64,000 nucleotides of DNA from Entonaema liquescens (GCA_902805475.1 CADCSX010000011.1:684001-748000); one strand, 5' to 3'. Positions 46,000 through 58,543 are shown, counted from the first letter of the stretch. A program made the numbers and translations. The notes: generated by a model from the sequence alone, not told the origin.

Positions 46000-46887
46000 C
46001 TAGTCTAGTCTTTGACGACCATCGCCTCTCTCAAGGAGTGAATCTTCCTCGCCATTCTTCGCCGAGTCATCGTCGCGGTAGAGTATGTAGTGTTGGGTCA
46101 TGAACACTAGGTCATAAAGCATGCTCACGTTTCCCAGCGCAAATTTCACCGGGTTACCTGTGACCCCAGACCAATCGCCCTGTAGCCAAGAATCGATTAT
46201 CAACTGCGCAATACTCAATATTCCACCCAGAAAGTCCAGCAGTATCTGCCAGATGCTCCAGCCCTTCGTACTACGATTCTTGAAATTGTACACCAGCTGC
46301 GGCGCATATTTTACAAGAGTGATGAGTAGCTTGACGTATGAAATCGTATATATGACGTCCAGCCACGCCCAGGAAGTCTTGGGGTCTGCATCTGAAGGCG
46401 TGGACAGTACCACAAAGATAATAATAGCAACGGCAACAAAAGATCCGCCTGCGACGCCCAGTATGAGCCGAGATGGGCGAGTGCCAGGTGCACGATCAAA
46501 CCCCAGAGAGTAGGCAAAAGTACTGAGTAGTCAAAATCGAACAGACAATGAACGCATGAGCAGCAAATACGATATCGTTGACTGCGACAGTCGGCGTGTG
46601 GTTGTTATTTCGCAAAGCATACTGATGGCGGATAACTGGAGATGAGTAGAATACGGCATTATAAATGAGATAGGCTAGAAATCCTATAAAACAAGTTAGT
46701 ATATTATGACAGTTATTCCACGATATAAAATAGACCTACCAAGAGTATTGATAAACGGGAAATCGACGGTAGTTCCGGAAGTGCTCTTCCGTCGGGTGTT
46801 CAGCAGCGGCTGAGAGTAAAACGACAATGACCACGATAACGTATAAATCCATCCAAACAAGGCGGATAGAAATTCGAGGAACCCCAT
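46000..46887 (-). CDS. Cystinosin-type lysosomal/vacuolar transporter, one frameshift
   Basis: Exon 1 is 46887-46740, intron 46739-46684 (56 nt, GTAGGT...TATAG, ACTAAC branch), exon 2 is 46683-46000. First PQ-loop: TLSWSLSFYSQPLLNTRRKS. After the intron come TPTVAVNDIVFAAHAFIV and SILTTQYF, then a second PQ-loop LVKYAPQLVYNFKNRSTKGW and QILLDFLGGILSIAQ, with a final DLVFMTQHYILYRDDD. Seven membrane helices are expected. By family this is a proton-coupled cystine exporter of the vacuole membrane. At 46516-46519 the run of four A (T on the coding strand) has one base too many: with three, TTQYF continues as AYSLGFDRAPGTRPSRLILG. Exons total 832 nt, exactly one above a multiple of three, which supports a single extra base; the corrected protein would be 276 residues. 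Error in the sequence is as likely as gene loss. Confidence 0.82.
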
Positions 46888-48067
46888 TATACTTTAGCGA
46901 TTATAGTATCCTTGGCGCAAGGAAAGATACTCGATAACTACCTAAGATTTTTCGAGTGTTTGTTAAGGTCGGCTTACCATTCCGAGCAAACCGTTTAAGA
47001 CGATGACGCAATGATTGGGCCCATAAGGAGATACCTATCAACTTTGCAGGTGCCTATATTCACCAACAGGTTGAATACTTTATAGCGCGTTGGTGTTTCT
47101 AGGCGATACTATAGCAGCTATGTCCGGGCCTTTATAGGATATTTCGTAAGTGTAAAATGAGATGTGAGTCGTGATAAGAAAAGCGAAGTCTATCGAAATT
47201 CATAAGCCGAATTACGCCATTTCATGTACTTTGTACCTTATACTAGAACTGTGATTATGTAATCGCTTCTTTACTAGGATATCCTTTTCAAAGTCCTTAT
47301 CTAAAATATTGATGCACGTGACTATGCTAGGCACTTAACGCGTCACGATGCATACATGTCAAAAAAAGGAAAAAAGGGGGGACCAAAGGAAAGCGCTAAC
47401 TTGACCACCTATCGAGTCCTACCGGACCTGGAAAAAGACCCCAAAGCTTCGGTACGATCAACTACTAAATAACTGTAGCCAGTTATACTAGAAACCAGAG
47501 TGAGACAACCCAGATGCGTGGCCATAAGCCAGGTCATTTCAGCTGAGCTCCATCGCTACCTCTTCCCACGACATAAACTGATGGCCCTGACTGTTGGCCG
47601 CATAAGGACCGGTTTGTATTAGGCCCCTTGAACCTGGGACAGCATCTAGCAGATGACTCGACAAGTTACATCTCGATAGGTTCCTAACCCAGGTCAGAGA
47701 AGTGTTCTTTTATCAAGTATCATTTCTGAATTCTCTAGTTGCTTAGAAATATACAGATTCGGCGGTTCCATGCTTTCTCTAAGGGGTCTAAGGGTCATGT
47801 GAATTTGTCATAATGTTATATTCAAAAAGTAAATCCAACGTATGGGTACTTCCGTAGGGTTTAACAAACACCCAGATTGAAATTTATATGAACATTAACG
47901 CAAGGGATATCGATACTGAAACCCTACTAACTGAAAGATGAATCAAAGAAGCCACCAAAACGTGATTCATAAGGTATAATCCCCTAGTTACTTTGGACCC
48001 AAGGATTATCCACGGAAACACCCTTCGTCCTCCCCCCTATACGCACAAATTTTACTTTTTACTCCTT
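46888..48067. other. Intergenic
   Basis: About 1.2 kb between the cystinosin start and the transposon. No coding sequence or repeat recognised. Confidence 0.5.
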
Positions 48068-48076
48068 TTCAAAGTC

Positions 48077-48138
48077 CAGTAACCTTAAAATCAAAGGTAA
48101 ATTTTGATAAAATCAAAACCCATCCACTTTTCACGTGA
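48077..48138 (+). repeat. Left terminal inverted repeat, 62 bp
   Basis: Starts CAGTAACCTTAAAATC and ends TTTTCACGTGA. It is the exact reverse complement of 48599-48660 over all 62 positions. Confidence 0.97.
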
Positions 48139-48598
48139 TATACAACTACCACCATAATAATTCAAATATTATTATAATTATTTAAAATAAAATAAAATAT
48201 TACATATATTTATATAAAAATTATATTAATTTTATAAATAATATATAAAAAAATTAAAAATTTAATTTAAAAATTTCCGAAATTTTTCCGATTTTTAAAT
48301 AATTATATTTAATATTTTTATTATATAAAAATTTTTAAAATAATTATTTAAATTATTAAAAATTTATAAATAATATAATTTTTAATTATTAAATTTTATT
48401 ACTTTTTAAATATATTTTATTTAATTTTTATATATTTTTAAATAATTTATTTTATTTTATATGTATATTTTTATTAAATTTAAAATTTAAAATTTTCGAA
48501 AATATATTACCGTTACAATGCGAGTGGAGTACGTACATGGGAAAACATGGGTGAACGGGCCTTTTTTACGTGGCTATGGTGGCTTTCCGTGGCTTATG

Positions 48599-48660
48599 TC
48601 ACGTGAAAAGTGGATGGGTTTTGATTTTATCAAAATTTACCTTTGATTTTAAGGTTACTG
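48599..48660 (-). repeat. Right terminal inverted repeat, 62 bp
   Basis: Starts TCACGTGAAAAG and ends AAGGTTACTG. The match to the left repeat stops exactly at the 9-bp target duplication on the outer side. Confidence 0.97.
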
Positions 48661-48669
48661 TTCAAAGTC

Positions 48670-51563
48670 GGGTACTTTACTTTCCATGTTTCCTTAATTC
48701 CTCGTATTATCACGGTACCATCCGTGCCAAGGTCTTTATAGGTGGAGATAGCGACGTCAACCCCTCGAGCTGATATCGTTCTACCTTTTGGTAGTGTAGC
48801 GGTTTGATAACTATCTCCCGAGCTCTTGCGCGTATATAAGTCGTTTGTGGTGTTGGTTTCTGACAGGGTTGGATCGCTTTTGTTGGTAGGTGTCTTTTGA
48901 AGTTTTGTAATAGAGATATTTTCCTTCTTTTGATCTTTAGGTGATGATTCTCTATCTGGTAACGTGACGATAGTCGGAGGTACAAAGTTGCTGGAGTAAG
49001 AAGTTAGTTAAAGCCGCTGGCATGGTCGTCGTAGACATACGAGTCTCGCCTCTTTTTGAAAAACCACATTGGGCTATGTCATGCGGACTTCTCCCCTTTC
49101 ATCTGGCGGCATCAAGTCGACCAAGACAAGATAGTCAGATAAGCAGGTATCTTGAAATCACAAGTGTCCAAGGAAAGGCCAATTCGAAAGAAGCGAGAAG
49201 CCCTATTTATAGGTCTAGGCACCTTGTGTCAGCCCGAAGATTAGCAAAACGTTCGCCCCGTCGATTCCCGCAAAAGGAGTAATTATTTCTTACATTAGCA
49301 GTAGGTAATCAAATTGCCGAGTGACACTGCCTAATTTGCGTCGAAGGGCCTGCATATAATGTTCTCACGCTTATTTCAACTTAGCATGATGGAACAAGTT
49401 ACCTTGCTAGAGAACACTTCCCACTATATGATTTGTAAACTTTTGCCCCAAGCCTGCCGTGTACCTATATGCAGCTTGGTAAGTGTACTAAAATCCACAC
49501 CAGCCGTATAACACGTTACTCTGGAGCCAGTATACTATCCGATGGCTTGGGCACGTAAGCCAAGGCCAGCTTAACTGGACCACCGAAGGACATATACACT
49601 GGATGTATTCCTTTTCTCATATGCCGCATACGAATCCCGACATTCTCATTACGTGGCCCAGGTCGGGTCACATTGGCCACAGCCAGCAATAACCCTATCC
49701 CTTATGACAGCAACACCTTACCACATTCCTAACATATCTGTTCCTTTCATGGAAGGGCCAATAAGAGAACATAACCAAGGGGCGGATTGGTAGCGGCAAG
49801 GAAAACTGATCTCTTTTCACTCGGCATCTATAAAAGCCGAGGCACTGTCACCCGACCATGAATGGGATAGCAGCTACACTGTCGCGGGAGGAACTACAAG
49901 TATAGTCATGCTCGGATCAGTAGGACATATGCACCTGGTATCTCCAGCGGACTTTCTGATGTATACCGTATAAGGGATTAGATGTCACCTCTCCCTATCG
50001 ACATATGTTGATATATAATGGCGGGTAACCCGATACGTTTGAGTCACATAACAGGTCGGGTCTTTGATGCGGAACATAACAATGGATTCTGCCTTACTAG
50101 TATATTATAAGGTTGTTTATTTTGGCTTGGGTCGTTTCTGTGCAGCCACAATACGCCTAGTCGGCCTATCACTAGGCACTTGGGCAAGATAACCGATTCG
50201 CCTAGGACAGAGACTATGGGTGTTGTCTTACGATTAAATAAACAATAGTCTCTGATGTTGAGACCGAGGGGTTTATTATTATAACAATCAACTGGCTGAA
50301 AAGCCCTCTTTTAAAGTCAGACGCTGGTTTTAAGAAGACAATAGTGTTAGTGTTTACGCTTTCAAACCGACGGCAATAGGCTCCTCAGCCGCGCGTTTAT
50401 GCTGAGGTGAGTTTAGAGGTCGGCTCAAGTTACAGGAATGCGGCTGAAGATTGTACGACATGACGCTCGGATAGACGAAACGATGGGTGGCCTATCACTA
50501 TACTGGGTTGTCTGTATGATTACGTAGATGTATTGTAACAACGGGGCCGTCGTAACTTAATGGTAGGAACTAGGCAGTAGGCATTACCTTAAAGGGGGGA
50601 TGTTTTACCGGGATGTAACCACATGTTCGGACATGTATGTGTCAAACGTTTTCTCTACTCTTCTGAGTTGGCTATCCCTGAATTCAGTAACCTTGTCGTT
50701 CTCATCCAGTGCGGGTTTCTTGAGAGAACCTCTTCTATTCGATATTCATTTGCCTGCTTATCTTGGTTGACAAGTACTACCTATCGAGTGGGAGCCGTCC
50801 TCGCATTCAATAGGACGGCGAACGCCACGATCCCCGGATTAGAATGCGGGAAAAGATAACCCCTCACTTAATATGCGTCATTCAAATACCACTTCTTACC
50901 CCGAGGATCATCCATTACCTGCCGAAGGCTCTAATATCAATTTAAAAGACTGTCAAGATAGTTAACTTACATCTGGAACTTTAGAAAATCTCAAGTCCCA
51001 GTCATGAATCCTGAATGAACTATAAGATCTATGTGGATATAATTTAGGTTGTATACACCTCTTAGGTAATATACCATTGTTAAGTCTTTATATAGCCTTG
51101 CTAGAGACAGTTATTGCATGTCTGGTCCATAACAGATAACAGTCAGGGGTATACACCCACCCATTGCGACTGGTGCATACGGTGACTTTTATTGGCTCAA
51201 TGTTATGCATATTCCCGTGGCCTTATCAAGCCGCCCCTAACCAGGTTCCAATGAAAAGGCAACCGTCAATACTACGGGGAACACAGCAGATGATTAGCGC
51301 CGTCATCCCACCTAACCCCGAGACATGGTCTTTAGTCGAGCCGCATAGTCGCCAGATGGCTGCTGATATAGCATCCAAATAATATATACACACCAAGAAG
51401 CATACCTACCAATAACTTCCAGTCCACCCCAAGGATAACGATATAATCTTTTCTGTGACACCTAACCTCAAGTGATCTTAATCTGTATTTAAGACCTCAA
51501 CCAACCGAGAGAAGATTCCACTTTCTGATATACCATGTGTTCCTATAAACCCAATTTCATCCA
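48670..51563. other. Gene-poor intergenic DNA
   Basis: Nearly 2.9 kb with only domainless frames (49022-49282, 50623-50859). No LTR pair, transposase or tRNA gene was found by eye. Confidence 0.5.
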
Positions 51564-52978
51564 ATGGACGAGTCCTCCGAAGCAGAAAGGGGCAATGCTC
51601 CAATTTTTACTCAACAAATTGAAGATGCACACAACCTTCCACTAAACATCTCTCAAGCGAATAAGTCTCGATTTAATACGAAAAATTTACCCTCCATACC
51701 TAGAGACGGTTAGCTGCTTTCTTGTTATTACATACAAAACAGCTAATAATTACAGAAAGTCCCCAAGAGACAGAAAATGACAAGAGATTTCGGTCAGAGG
51801 AAATATGTAAGCGTACCTAATGACTTTGTCTTAGTATATCGTATCTGAACTCTATTCCAGTAGCAGAACCGCTCGGGGAGTGGGCCCGGGCCGCTGTTCT
51901 TCAGAGCTTATCACGTAACCTGAGCCACCAGAGACGGTACGATACGCTTTGGCATCGGCTCCTACTGAATGAGCAGAGCAGCATCACTAGCATGGAGGAA
52001 ACATTGAAGCGGCTAGATGAAAGCAGCGAAGAACCCAGTACCCAGATGCAGAGTCGAGAACCCGATAGGAATTCTACCATACCCTCCCCATTCTGTAATT
52101 TGCATTGCAAGAATACCCCTCATTCCGAGGGCAGTACACTTGGCAAACGTTACGACGATGAAGACACCATTGCTGATCCTACACCGGATATGCCCATAGA
52201 CCCAGCACATAAGGAGAAGCTTAAGAAAGAAAGACTCAAGGAGCATGTCATGGAGGTACTTCATTACCGGCTCAAGCGCTATTGTAAGGATTCTACCCTA
52301 CGAGTCGAAAGCATTTCATACTAACGAGGTCGCCCAGCTGAGTCTATACTCCTTATTCACCAGCTCCAGAAGCTACCTCGAACAAGTCGCTGGGAATGGT
52401 CAAGCTTGTACCACATGCTAAAGGCCGAGAACCTGCTGCGAGGCAAACATTGGAAGTTCATCATGTTCCAGGACGACTTCCTAAGCACACGGACTGAACG
52501 AGCCGACCAGACCTTCGCTTCTCTAGTATACGGCAGCTCCCCTCTCGCTGTATGTTCCACATGTTCGTCCCCTGACGTGCTATACGGGGTGGGAGAAAGA
52601 TGTCTGTAGATACGCTCTGACTTTATCTAGAAACTTTTCCGGAGAGTTTTCAAGAATTCTACATATACGAGCGCAGAGGCTGGAGATAAGAACACGAACG
52701 TGAATTTCTTACACACGCGAAGAATAGAGTATTTCCAGAAAGGCTTGCTTGCTATTGTGAGCGGTGTTGTGCTAATGATCCCCGTCGGGATCTTGCTCGT
52801 CCAACCAATGGACAAGTGGAAATGCTTAGCGGTGGTGGTCTGCTTCGGCGCGTTATTTATCTTCGTCATGGCTCTCCTGGACAAGAAGTTGGATAAAATG
52901 CTTATCGGCTTCTCAGCCTACTCGGCTGTCTTGGTAACGTATGGTCCGGTCCCTATGAGAGAAACTTCTCTTCGCTAG
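51564..52978 (+). CDS. DUF6594-type membrane protein
   Basis: Five exons: 51564-51708, 51756-51806, 51861-52283, 52329-52549 and 52631-52978. The introns are short (47, 54, 45, 81 nt) and the product is 395 residues. Architecture of the fungal DUF6594 family: a helical region with a conserved Arg/Leu-rich segment (NLSHQRRYDTLWHRLLLNEQ) and coiled-coil-like MEETLKRLDESS, a variable middle (about 140-200), a second helical block (LLIHQLQKLPRTSRW, FASLVYGSSPLAKLFRR), and three C-terminal membrane helices (GLLAIVSGVVLMIPVGILLV, CLAVVVCFGALFIFVMALL, MLIGFSAYSAVLVTYG). Function of the family is unknown. The usual N-terminal GYP motif is not obvious here. A second family member lies 5.6 kb downstream on the same strand. 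Confidence 0.77.
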
Positions 52979-54859
52979 GTACTAATCCTTGAATATAGAT
53001 TCTTGGCGAACATACAAGATAGGGGCACTTGCCAGTGTTAGGATTTGCTCAATGGAGAACAGATTGTGTGTTGATTGCTAGCTATATCTTTCTTTAACGT
53101 GTATTATTGCTAGCTTGTTACCTACGAGAAAGGGTTGCATCTTGAACTATGAGCTAAGACCTGGAAAGGTCATAACATTCTGCAACAGAGAATGTGCCAT
53201 TGATAGAGGATATGTTTTAAATGATGTACCTCCAATAGGGGCACGTCGGGATAGAAACAAAGTGAACGGCTTCGCTCTGAGTGGCCAAGTAGCCGCGGAG
53301 ATTCCCGCTCATTCGATTTTCCATATGTAAAGTCTATCTGCTAATATTGCATAGACGAGATTGGGTGTCGTAAGTCGTAGGAACCTTGTTCCCCGAGCAA
53401 CCTATGTGGGAGGTATCCTGTACATCCCGTACCTGGAGTTGTACTTCCGCCATCTTACTCTCTTTTAGATACATTAGACCCGAACGGGTAATTCATAGCC
53501 TCAACATTTCCTTCCAAGTCTTTATGCTATGCATACCTACCTAATGGTTAGCGGGGGTCATACGTATTAGGTAGCATATTGGTAGGGAGGGTGGCTGGGT
53601 GAGGACTACAAATCACCTTCTACCTCTCAAGCTGGCTGCCTCGTTTTTCTGTTTACATCAGGCGATTACCAGATTTGACGAAATCCGGGTTGTGTCGACG
53701 TGGCGTCACACAAACTCCACTATAAGTATGTCAAGTATGTAGCTTCTACATGGTCACAAATGCATAATTTAACTTATCGCTGCATCTCCGTAGCAGTGAA
53801 CATGCCCCAGATATCCAGGCAGCTTGCGTGTATCCTGGCAATACCCTGACCACTCTCAAGAGCGGTTCAGATGCAGGGGGATAAAAGATCAACTTCTTAC
53901 AGCTGCGAACTTTTACTTATCACAGAGCATATCATCAACTTATATCCCGAGAAGACCCCTTTTCTTACAATATGCCCTGGCTTCCTGTTTAAACCAGCGA
54001 TGTCGAGCAGCTTGTCGGCATGTATGAGCCTATGTAGTTGGGGGCCGAAAGGTGAGTTAGCAATGTAGCACACCTGAACATGACAGTTTATCCCGGCGAA
54101 GTGGCCTGCATGATCACGATTTACCGGCAGACTTCGGCACCTAAGGAGGCAAAGGCTGCACCGCAGTAGTCTCTTGCAGCTGGAAATTATGCGCATATTA
54201 TTCAAGCCTATTAATGCGGATAACCCAAAGCTAGAATATGTGTGGTTAGTAAATCAGGGGCTGGATATGCAACCCCCCACCCGTGATATATTATATACAC
54301 TCATTTCATACACCTAATTAGATAACTAACCAATATCACTAATTAATACCTCATAACCCTTGTGTATTTCAACAATGACTACATGAAACAAGAGCGGTTT
54401 TGAGAAAGGTCAGAGTTCACTGTAATAGCTTTGGAACTAATACAGATCGCATTAGTATAAAGACTCAAAACAAGGGGCAGTGCAGCAATATGATTGAAAT
54501 CGCAAGTTATGGGCAATGTTTAACTATTGTAGTTGTAAAACCAACCTAAAGACTTAGGCAGTTACGAAGAGTCAAAGTCAAACAATCATCATAAGAGCAA
54601 CATCCATAGACAGTGTAACTTTAAGCCTTTCAGTTGAGGCATAACCACGTTAACTTACGATCACATCTTTACTTTTCTAAAGTCACAACGCATCTCAAAC
54701 TTCAACATTATATAGAGTGAATGGTATATTGAATTGTAGAGGGTGTAATCGAATGACAATGATGTGTCAACTATGTGCTTAGCGTTGCTCTGAATATGAT
54801 ACCGCTTTAGAGTATATCGAGGGAAGTGAAATGTTTGCTATTACTTGAGCGTCAAGAGT
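52979..54859. other. Intergenic
   Basis: No supported gene. Frames at 53115-53330, 53824-54027 and 53897-54205 lack domains and overlap each other on both strands. Confidence 0.5.
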
Positions 54860-55233
54860 TCAACTTTGCGTTGCGTCTGAACCTGTTTTACCCCGTACGT
54901 CGTCCTCTTTTTTAGCACTCGTGGATCTCTTGACGCCGATTGCCTTCTTTGCTTGCTCGGCAAGGCTTGCAATAAAAGTAAGTGGAAATGGTACTGTTTG
55001 ACCGGGTTTGGGTTGGGGCAGTGTTTGGTCGGTCGTAGCTTGGGATTCTGCGTCATTAATGCTCTTCGCTGGATCCTGCCGTCCGCACTGGAGCATTGTT
55101 CCTCTCCTTCTAGAACTTCCGCTCGACCCTTCTGGGCTTGTCATGACTTTAGCAGGAGTACTAGGCCAATTTCGTATATCTTCTAGAATAGAGATCGAGG
55201 GTGTTGAGCGCGATTGGACTCTGGAACTTAATA
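54860..55233 (-). CDS. Possible 3' exon or fragment of a hypothetical protein
   Basis: The frame stays open from 55240 to 54860 with balanced, protein-like composition (STPSISILEDIRNWPSTPAK, TVPFPLTFIASLAEQAKKAI, KKEDDVRGKTGSD). The first ATG is at 55144, but plausible sequence continues upstream to a CTAAC-branch and AACAG acceptor ending at 55234, which suggests a spliced upstream exon. I cannot find that exon. It may be a remnant of a degraded gene. No domain is recognised. Confidence 0.3.
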
Positions 55234-55723
55234 CTGTTTTTTAGGGTCCTGTGTTAGACCAAGTTAACACATTACTAGGACTTATGTGGTAGTTCGTATG
55301 AAAGTATAAAAACGGACTTATGTTGGGCGTGGCTTGCTCTAGACCAATATGACTGTACAGTTGCCGTCTCTAAATGCTCGATTCATCTTTGGGATCTCGA
55401 GAATTTATACAGGCATCTGGAACGCGTGCACCGATTTATAGCTGAGCTGCCTATACGCGTCGTGAACCGACTACACCGGATTACTTTTTTTTTTTTTCAA
55501 CGTAAGAAACTTATGCTAGGGGGACCTCCAACGTTGCATAAGATCCGGGGCCTCAAAGATGGGATATGGTCCCCTATTGGTGGAGCCAAGGTGCGCTACA
55601 GCGTACAGCGCCATAGAAATGTAGCGAAAGTAATAGTACCTAGATGATGAGCTTGGGCCTTTACAACAATATCGGGAGCATATGGGATGCAACCCTATTG
55701 CAAATAGGAACGCTTTTATTCCT

Positions 55724-55744
55724 AAAAAAAAAAAAAAAAAAAAA
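55724..55744. repeat. Poly-A tract, 21 bases
   Basis: An uninterrupted run of A. It could be the tail of a retroposed transcript, but no target-site duplication or source gene is visible. Confidence 0.9.
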
Positions 55745-56021
55745 CCTGTCAGAAATTTCCCAGGATAAGGTACCTCCCAAGGTATATACCTTCTAGGTAC
55801 TTAGCATTGAAAACTGCAAGGTTGTTGAATGAAAGGGTGCTTCTGAAGAGATTGTACGCGAAGCCTGAACAGCGAAAGTTGATGTTGGGAGTCAATACGT
55901 AACATCGAAAATCCACACGGTTAATAAACTCGTCGTCAGAGCTATATCATCGTAGGCCAAAGTTCGACAAGTATTAACCAATTTATTTTCTTCCCTGAAG
56001 CATCGAGAGAAAATAAGCGAC

Positions 56022-56042
56022 GGTTGACGGTTGACAGTTGAC
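56022..56042. repeat. Heptamer tandem repeat
   Basis: GGTTGAC, GGTTGAC, AGTTGAC in tandem. Confidence 0.85.
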
Positions 56043-58543
56043 AGTCGCACGGTATTCCCCGGAATGTAGCGATGAGACGGAGGAATAACATCTTCCACTA
56101 CCACTAACACCATCTGTAGTAACCCGTCCCAATTCCCAATTTTGGGTATTGTACTTTTTGACATCTTTAGATCGGACTTGAGTCCATTTCTCAATAACCA
56201 GAAATGGAAATCCCAAGCCAACCTTTTAGGCTCACATGTTTAATCGGTTGGTTCAATGACTTGTTTTGTTTCTTTTCAATTCAACTCAACATGCTTAGGT
56301 ACCCGCACGTGATAAGCGGGGTATGTGGATCCTTATATGAAAGTCGCACGTATCTAAGATTCTTAAGAGTTAATAAGAAATATACGAATATCATTTATAA
56401 AAAGGGTATTTTCAAACATCTTTAGTATAAAGGGTAAACTTATAAACTTCCTTGCCTAGTGATGGAAATATATAAGTACGGCTCATAGTTTATACTGTGA
56501 AGACGATTGGCTCGTGCGTTTTTACTTAGGCTAGCCAGGTGATTGGGTCCGGGGCGCATTAGGCTGATGTCTCCGCTATTCTACGGGCCATCCCGCGAAC
56601 GGTCTTAGCGCCCTATTAAGCTTCAGCCCTAAGGGTTCGGGATACTCCCCTATTCCGAAGGAAGGCTCGGCTCCGATATGGGGACATGCGGACGTGCGGA
56701 CACGTGGATATAGAAAGAGACAAATGCTCTGATCAGCACTTAAGTATGTAATTCTTTCCGATATCGAACGCCACAGATTTAGATCGGGAAGCTATTGCTG
56801 CACGTAATGTGCGTGGTGGGTTGCAGGCATATACACAACAAATAGAAGGTAGAGGATATTATCGTAAGGGTTTTTTTGAGCGCTAGCCGCGCCTTCGCAG
56901 AAATAGTAGAGTGATACTATGATAGTGTAAGCAAAAGGAGAGAGGGAAGAGGGGTATTTATCGTCAAATCTGGGGAGCTCTGGGTTTGGTAATAAGTGGA
57001 GATTCTTATAGGAAAGGAAGACCAGACTGACCGTATTTTTATAAGACAACCGTATCTGTTTGACAAGTCTTGCCTGGCAAGTCAAATGGCGCTACGTGTC
57101 GTGGGAGGTGACAACGGCGCATGTTTTGTTCCTATGCTGTTGGTGGATAATTCATCACGGTTAGCAAAGGATCATGAACTGGATGGAGAGTCGATAGATG
57201 ATGTCTTTTCAATAGCTGACGATCCTCTCTGTTTCTCAGCCTTTAAGAGATACAGGTATACTGTAGGTGTCGCTGTTAGGTAGGTAGTCAGCTCCCCGTC
57301 TTTTTATGCGTATTGAAATAGCATACGATAGAGTTTTTATAAGAGGAAATAATGGATCACAACAACGTCGCGCGAGGTGTTTTACGCGGCTGGGAGGGTG
57401 CCTTTTATATGGGAACAACACTTTACTTTTCCCCCTGTCGGTAATAGGGGCTGTTTGTTCTGTTTGTTAACCCACCATATCATCCCTGCTGTTTGCCTAT
57501 TTTTCGTCCTTGGAAGGTGATAAGATTACGGTATTTTCCTCATTAAATAAGTTTTAGACGGTATAAAGTCGCGTTGGACTAGCCCTGGAACTACAAACTA
57601 CTCCACTAGCGAAAGCTGGCCAGTGGTACTCTTAACAGCATTGAGGAGGTATAATACAAATAGAGATAGCTAACGCCTAACTTCATTTTTCCTCTTACGT
57701 ATGAATGGAGGTCATGAGATACAAAATAACATACTAGCTTCGTAATGATGTAAAATTTAGTCGTGGAGAAGTAATTTTGCCGTAGCAGGAAATGATAGAC
57801 TTGGCTTAGGTACTTTCTAATATGGAGTGATAATTAATTGCAGTAGCAAGTACCTGTTCCTTCGGGTTCATGAAGTCTCCGAATGGTGACAGGTGGGTCG
57901 CTTGCTAAGAACTTGAAGATAAATTCCACTAGAGAGGCTCATTTCAAACGCAGATAATGTAAACATATGTTAAATAATTTGCATATTTAAATTTTATATT
58001 CCTTTACGATATACTTCTCAACGTAAGTAGCGAGATATCATTTTAATATATAGCAACGTGTAGCTCAGACCCCCAAGGTAGGTACCTACTTCTAGGTGCT
58101 CATAGACTGATTTCATACGAGGGTACTTGATATTAATGTAACAAAGCAAATGTAAGTTGGTGCAATGTAATATTTAGATGATGATACGGTACCTACCTAC
58201 ATTACCTGTCGTGGGGAAAAACTATAGTTGCATAGAGTTCTTAACCAATGGATACTGGAGCGATATGACATGGGCCATGACCCTTTTGAAGATATGTAAT
58301 AGCGAATCATTAGCTATAATCCCCTCTTCGAGCTGACCTGGAGCAATCTTAATCTGCCGGGCTCGCAGAGCCGCAAATCTACATCACATGGCCTGAGGCT
58401 ACGGGATGCCATGCTATTTCCTTCCTCCTTGCTGCCGGATTTGCGATGCACCTATAGCAAATATTTATAAGAAGGCTCCCGCCCATTCAATATCATGTCC
58501 CAAGTTCTAAACTCAGCATCATTTTCTTCCAAATATTTCTCTT

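Larger units (their letters stand above)
48068..48669. mobile_element. Non-autonomous TIR transposon (MITE-like, possibly Mutator type)
   Basis: A 584-bp element (48077-48660) bounded by two perfectly matching 62-bp terminal inverted repeats, beginning CAGTAACC, and flanked by a 9-bp direct repeat TTCAAAGTC (48068-48076 and 48661-48669). This is the signature of a cut-and-paste insertion. The interior has no coding capacity; bases 48181-48480 contain only 9 G or C. A 9-bp target duplication with long inverted repeats fits Mutator-like elements among known superfamilies, but the assignment is an inference because no transposase is present. The perfect repeat identity suggests recent movement. 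It lies in a gene-free interval. Confidence 0.92.
55256..58543. other. Gene-poor intergenic DNA
   Basis: About 3.3 kb with an A21 tract (55724-55744) and a heptamer repeat (56022-56042). Frames at 55426-55647, 56792-57085 and 56996-57283 show no domain. The stretch 56560-56710 is locally richer in GC than its surroundings, without identifiable content. Confidence 0.5.

Noticed and set aside
46510..46683. Using a 100-nt GTATGC...CTCAG intron to bypass the cystinosin frameshift
   Set aside because: It would remove the conserved PTVAVNDIVFAAHA segment, which is clearly coding in cystinosin homologues.
50140..50330. Possible LTR end of a retrotransposon
   Set aside because: Words such as TGTTGAGACC looked LTR-like, but I found no partner repeat, primer-binding site or coding remnant.
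55426..55647. Frame containing a WD-like phrase (IHLWDLENLYRHLERVHRF)
   Set aside because: Single phrase only, interrupted by a T10 run and without a second repeat. Not enough to call a WD40 or zinc-finger remnant.
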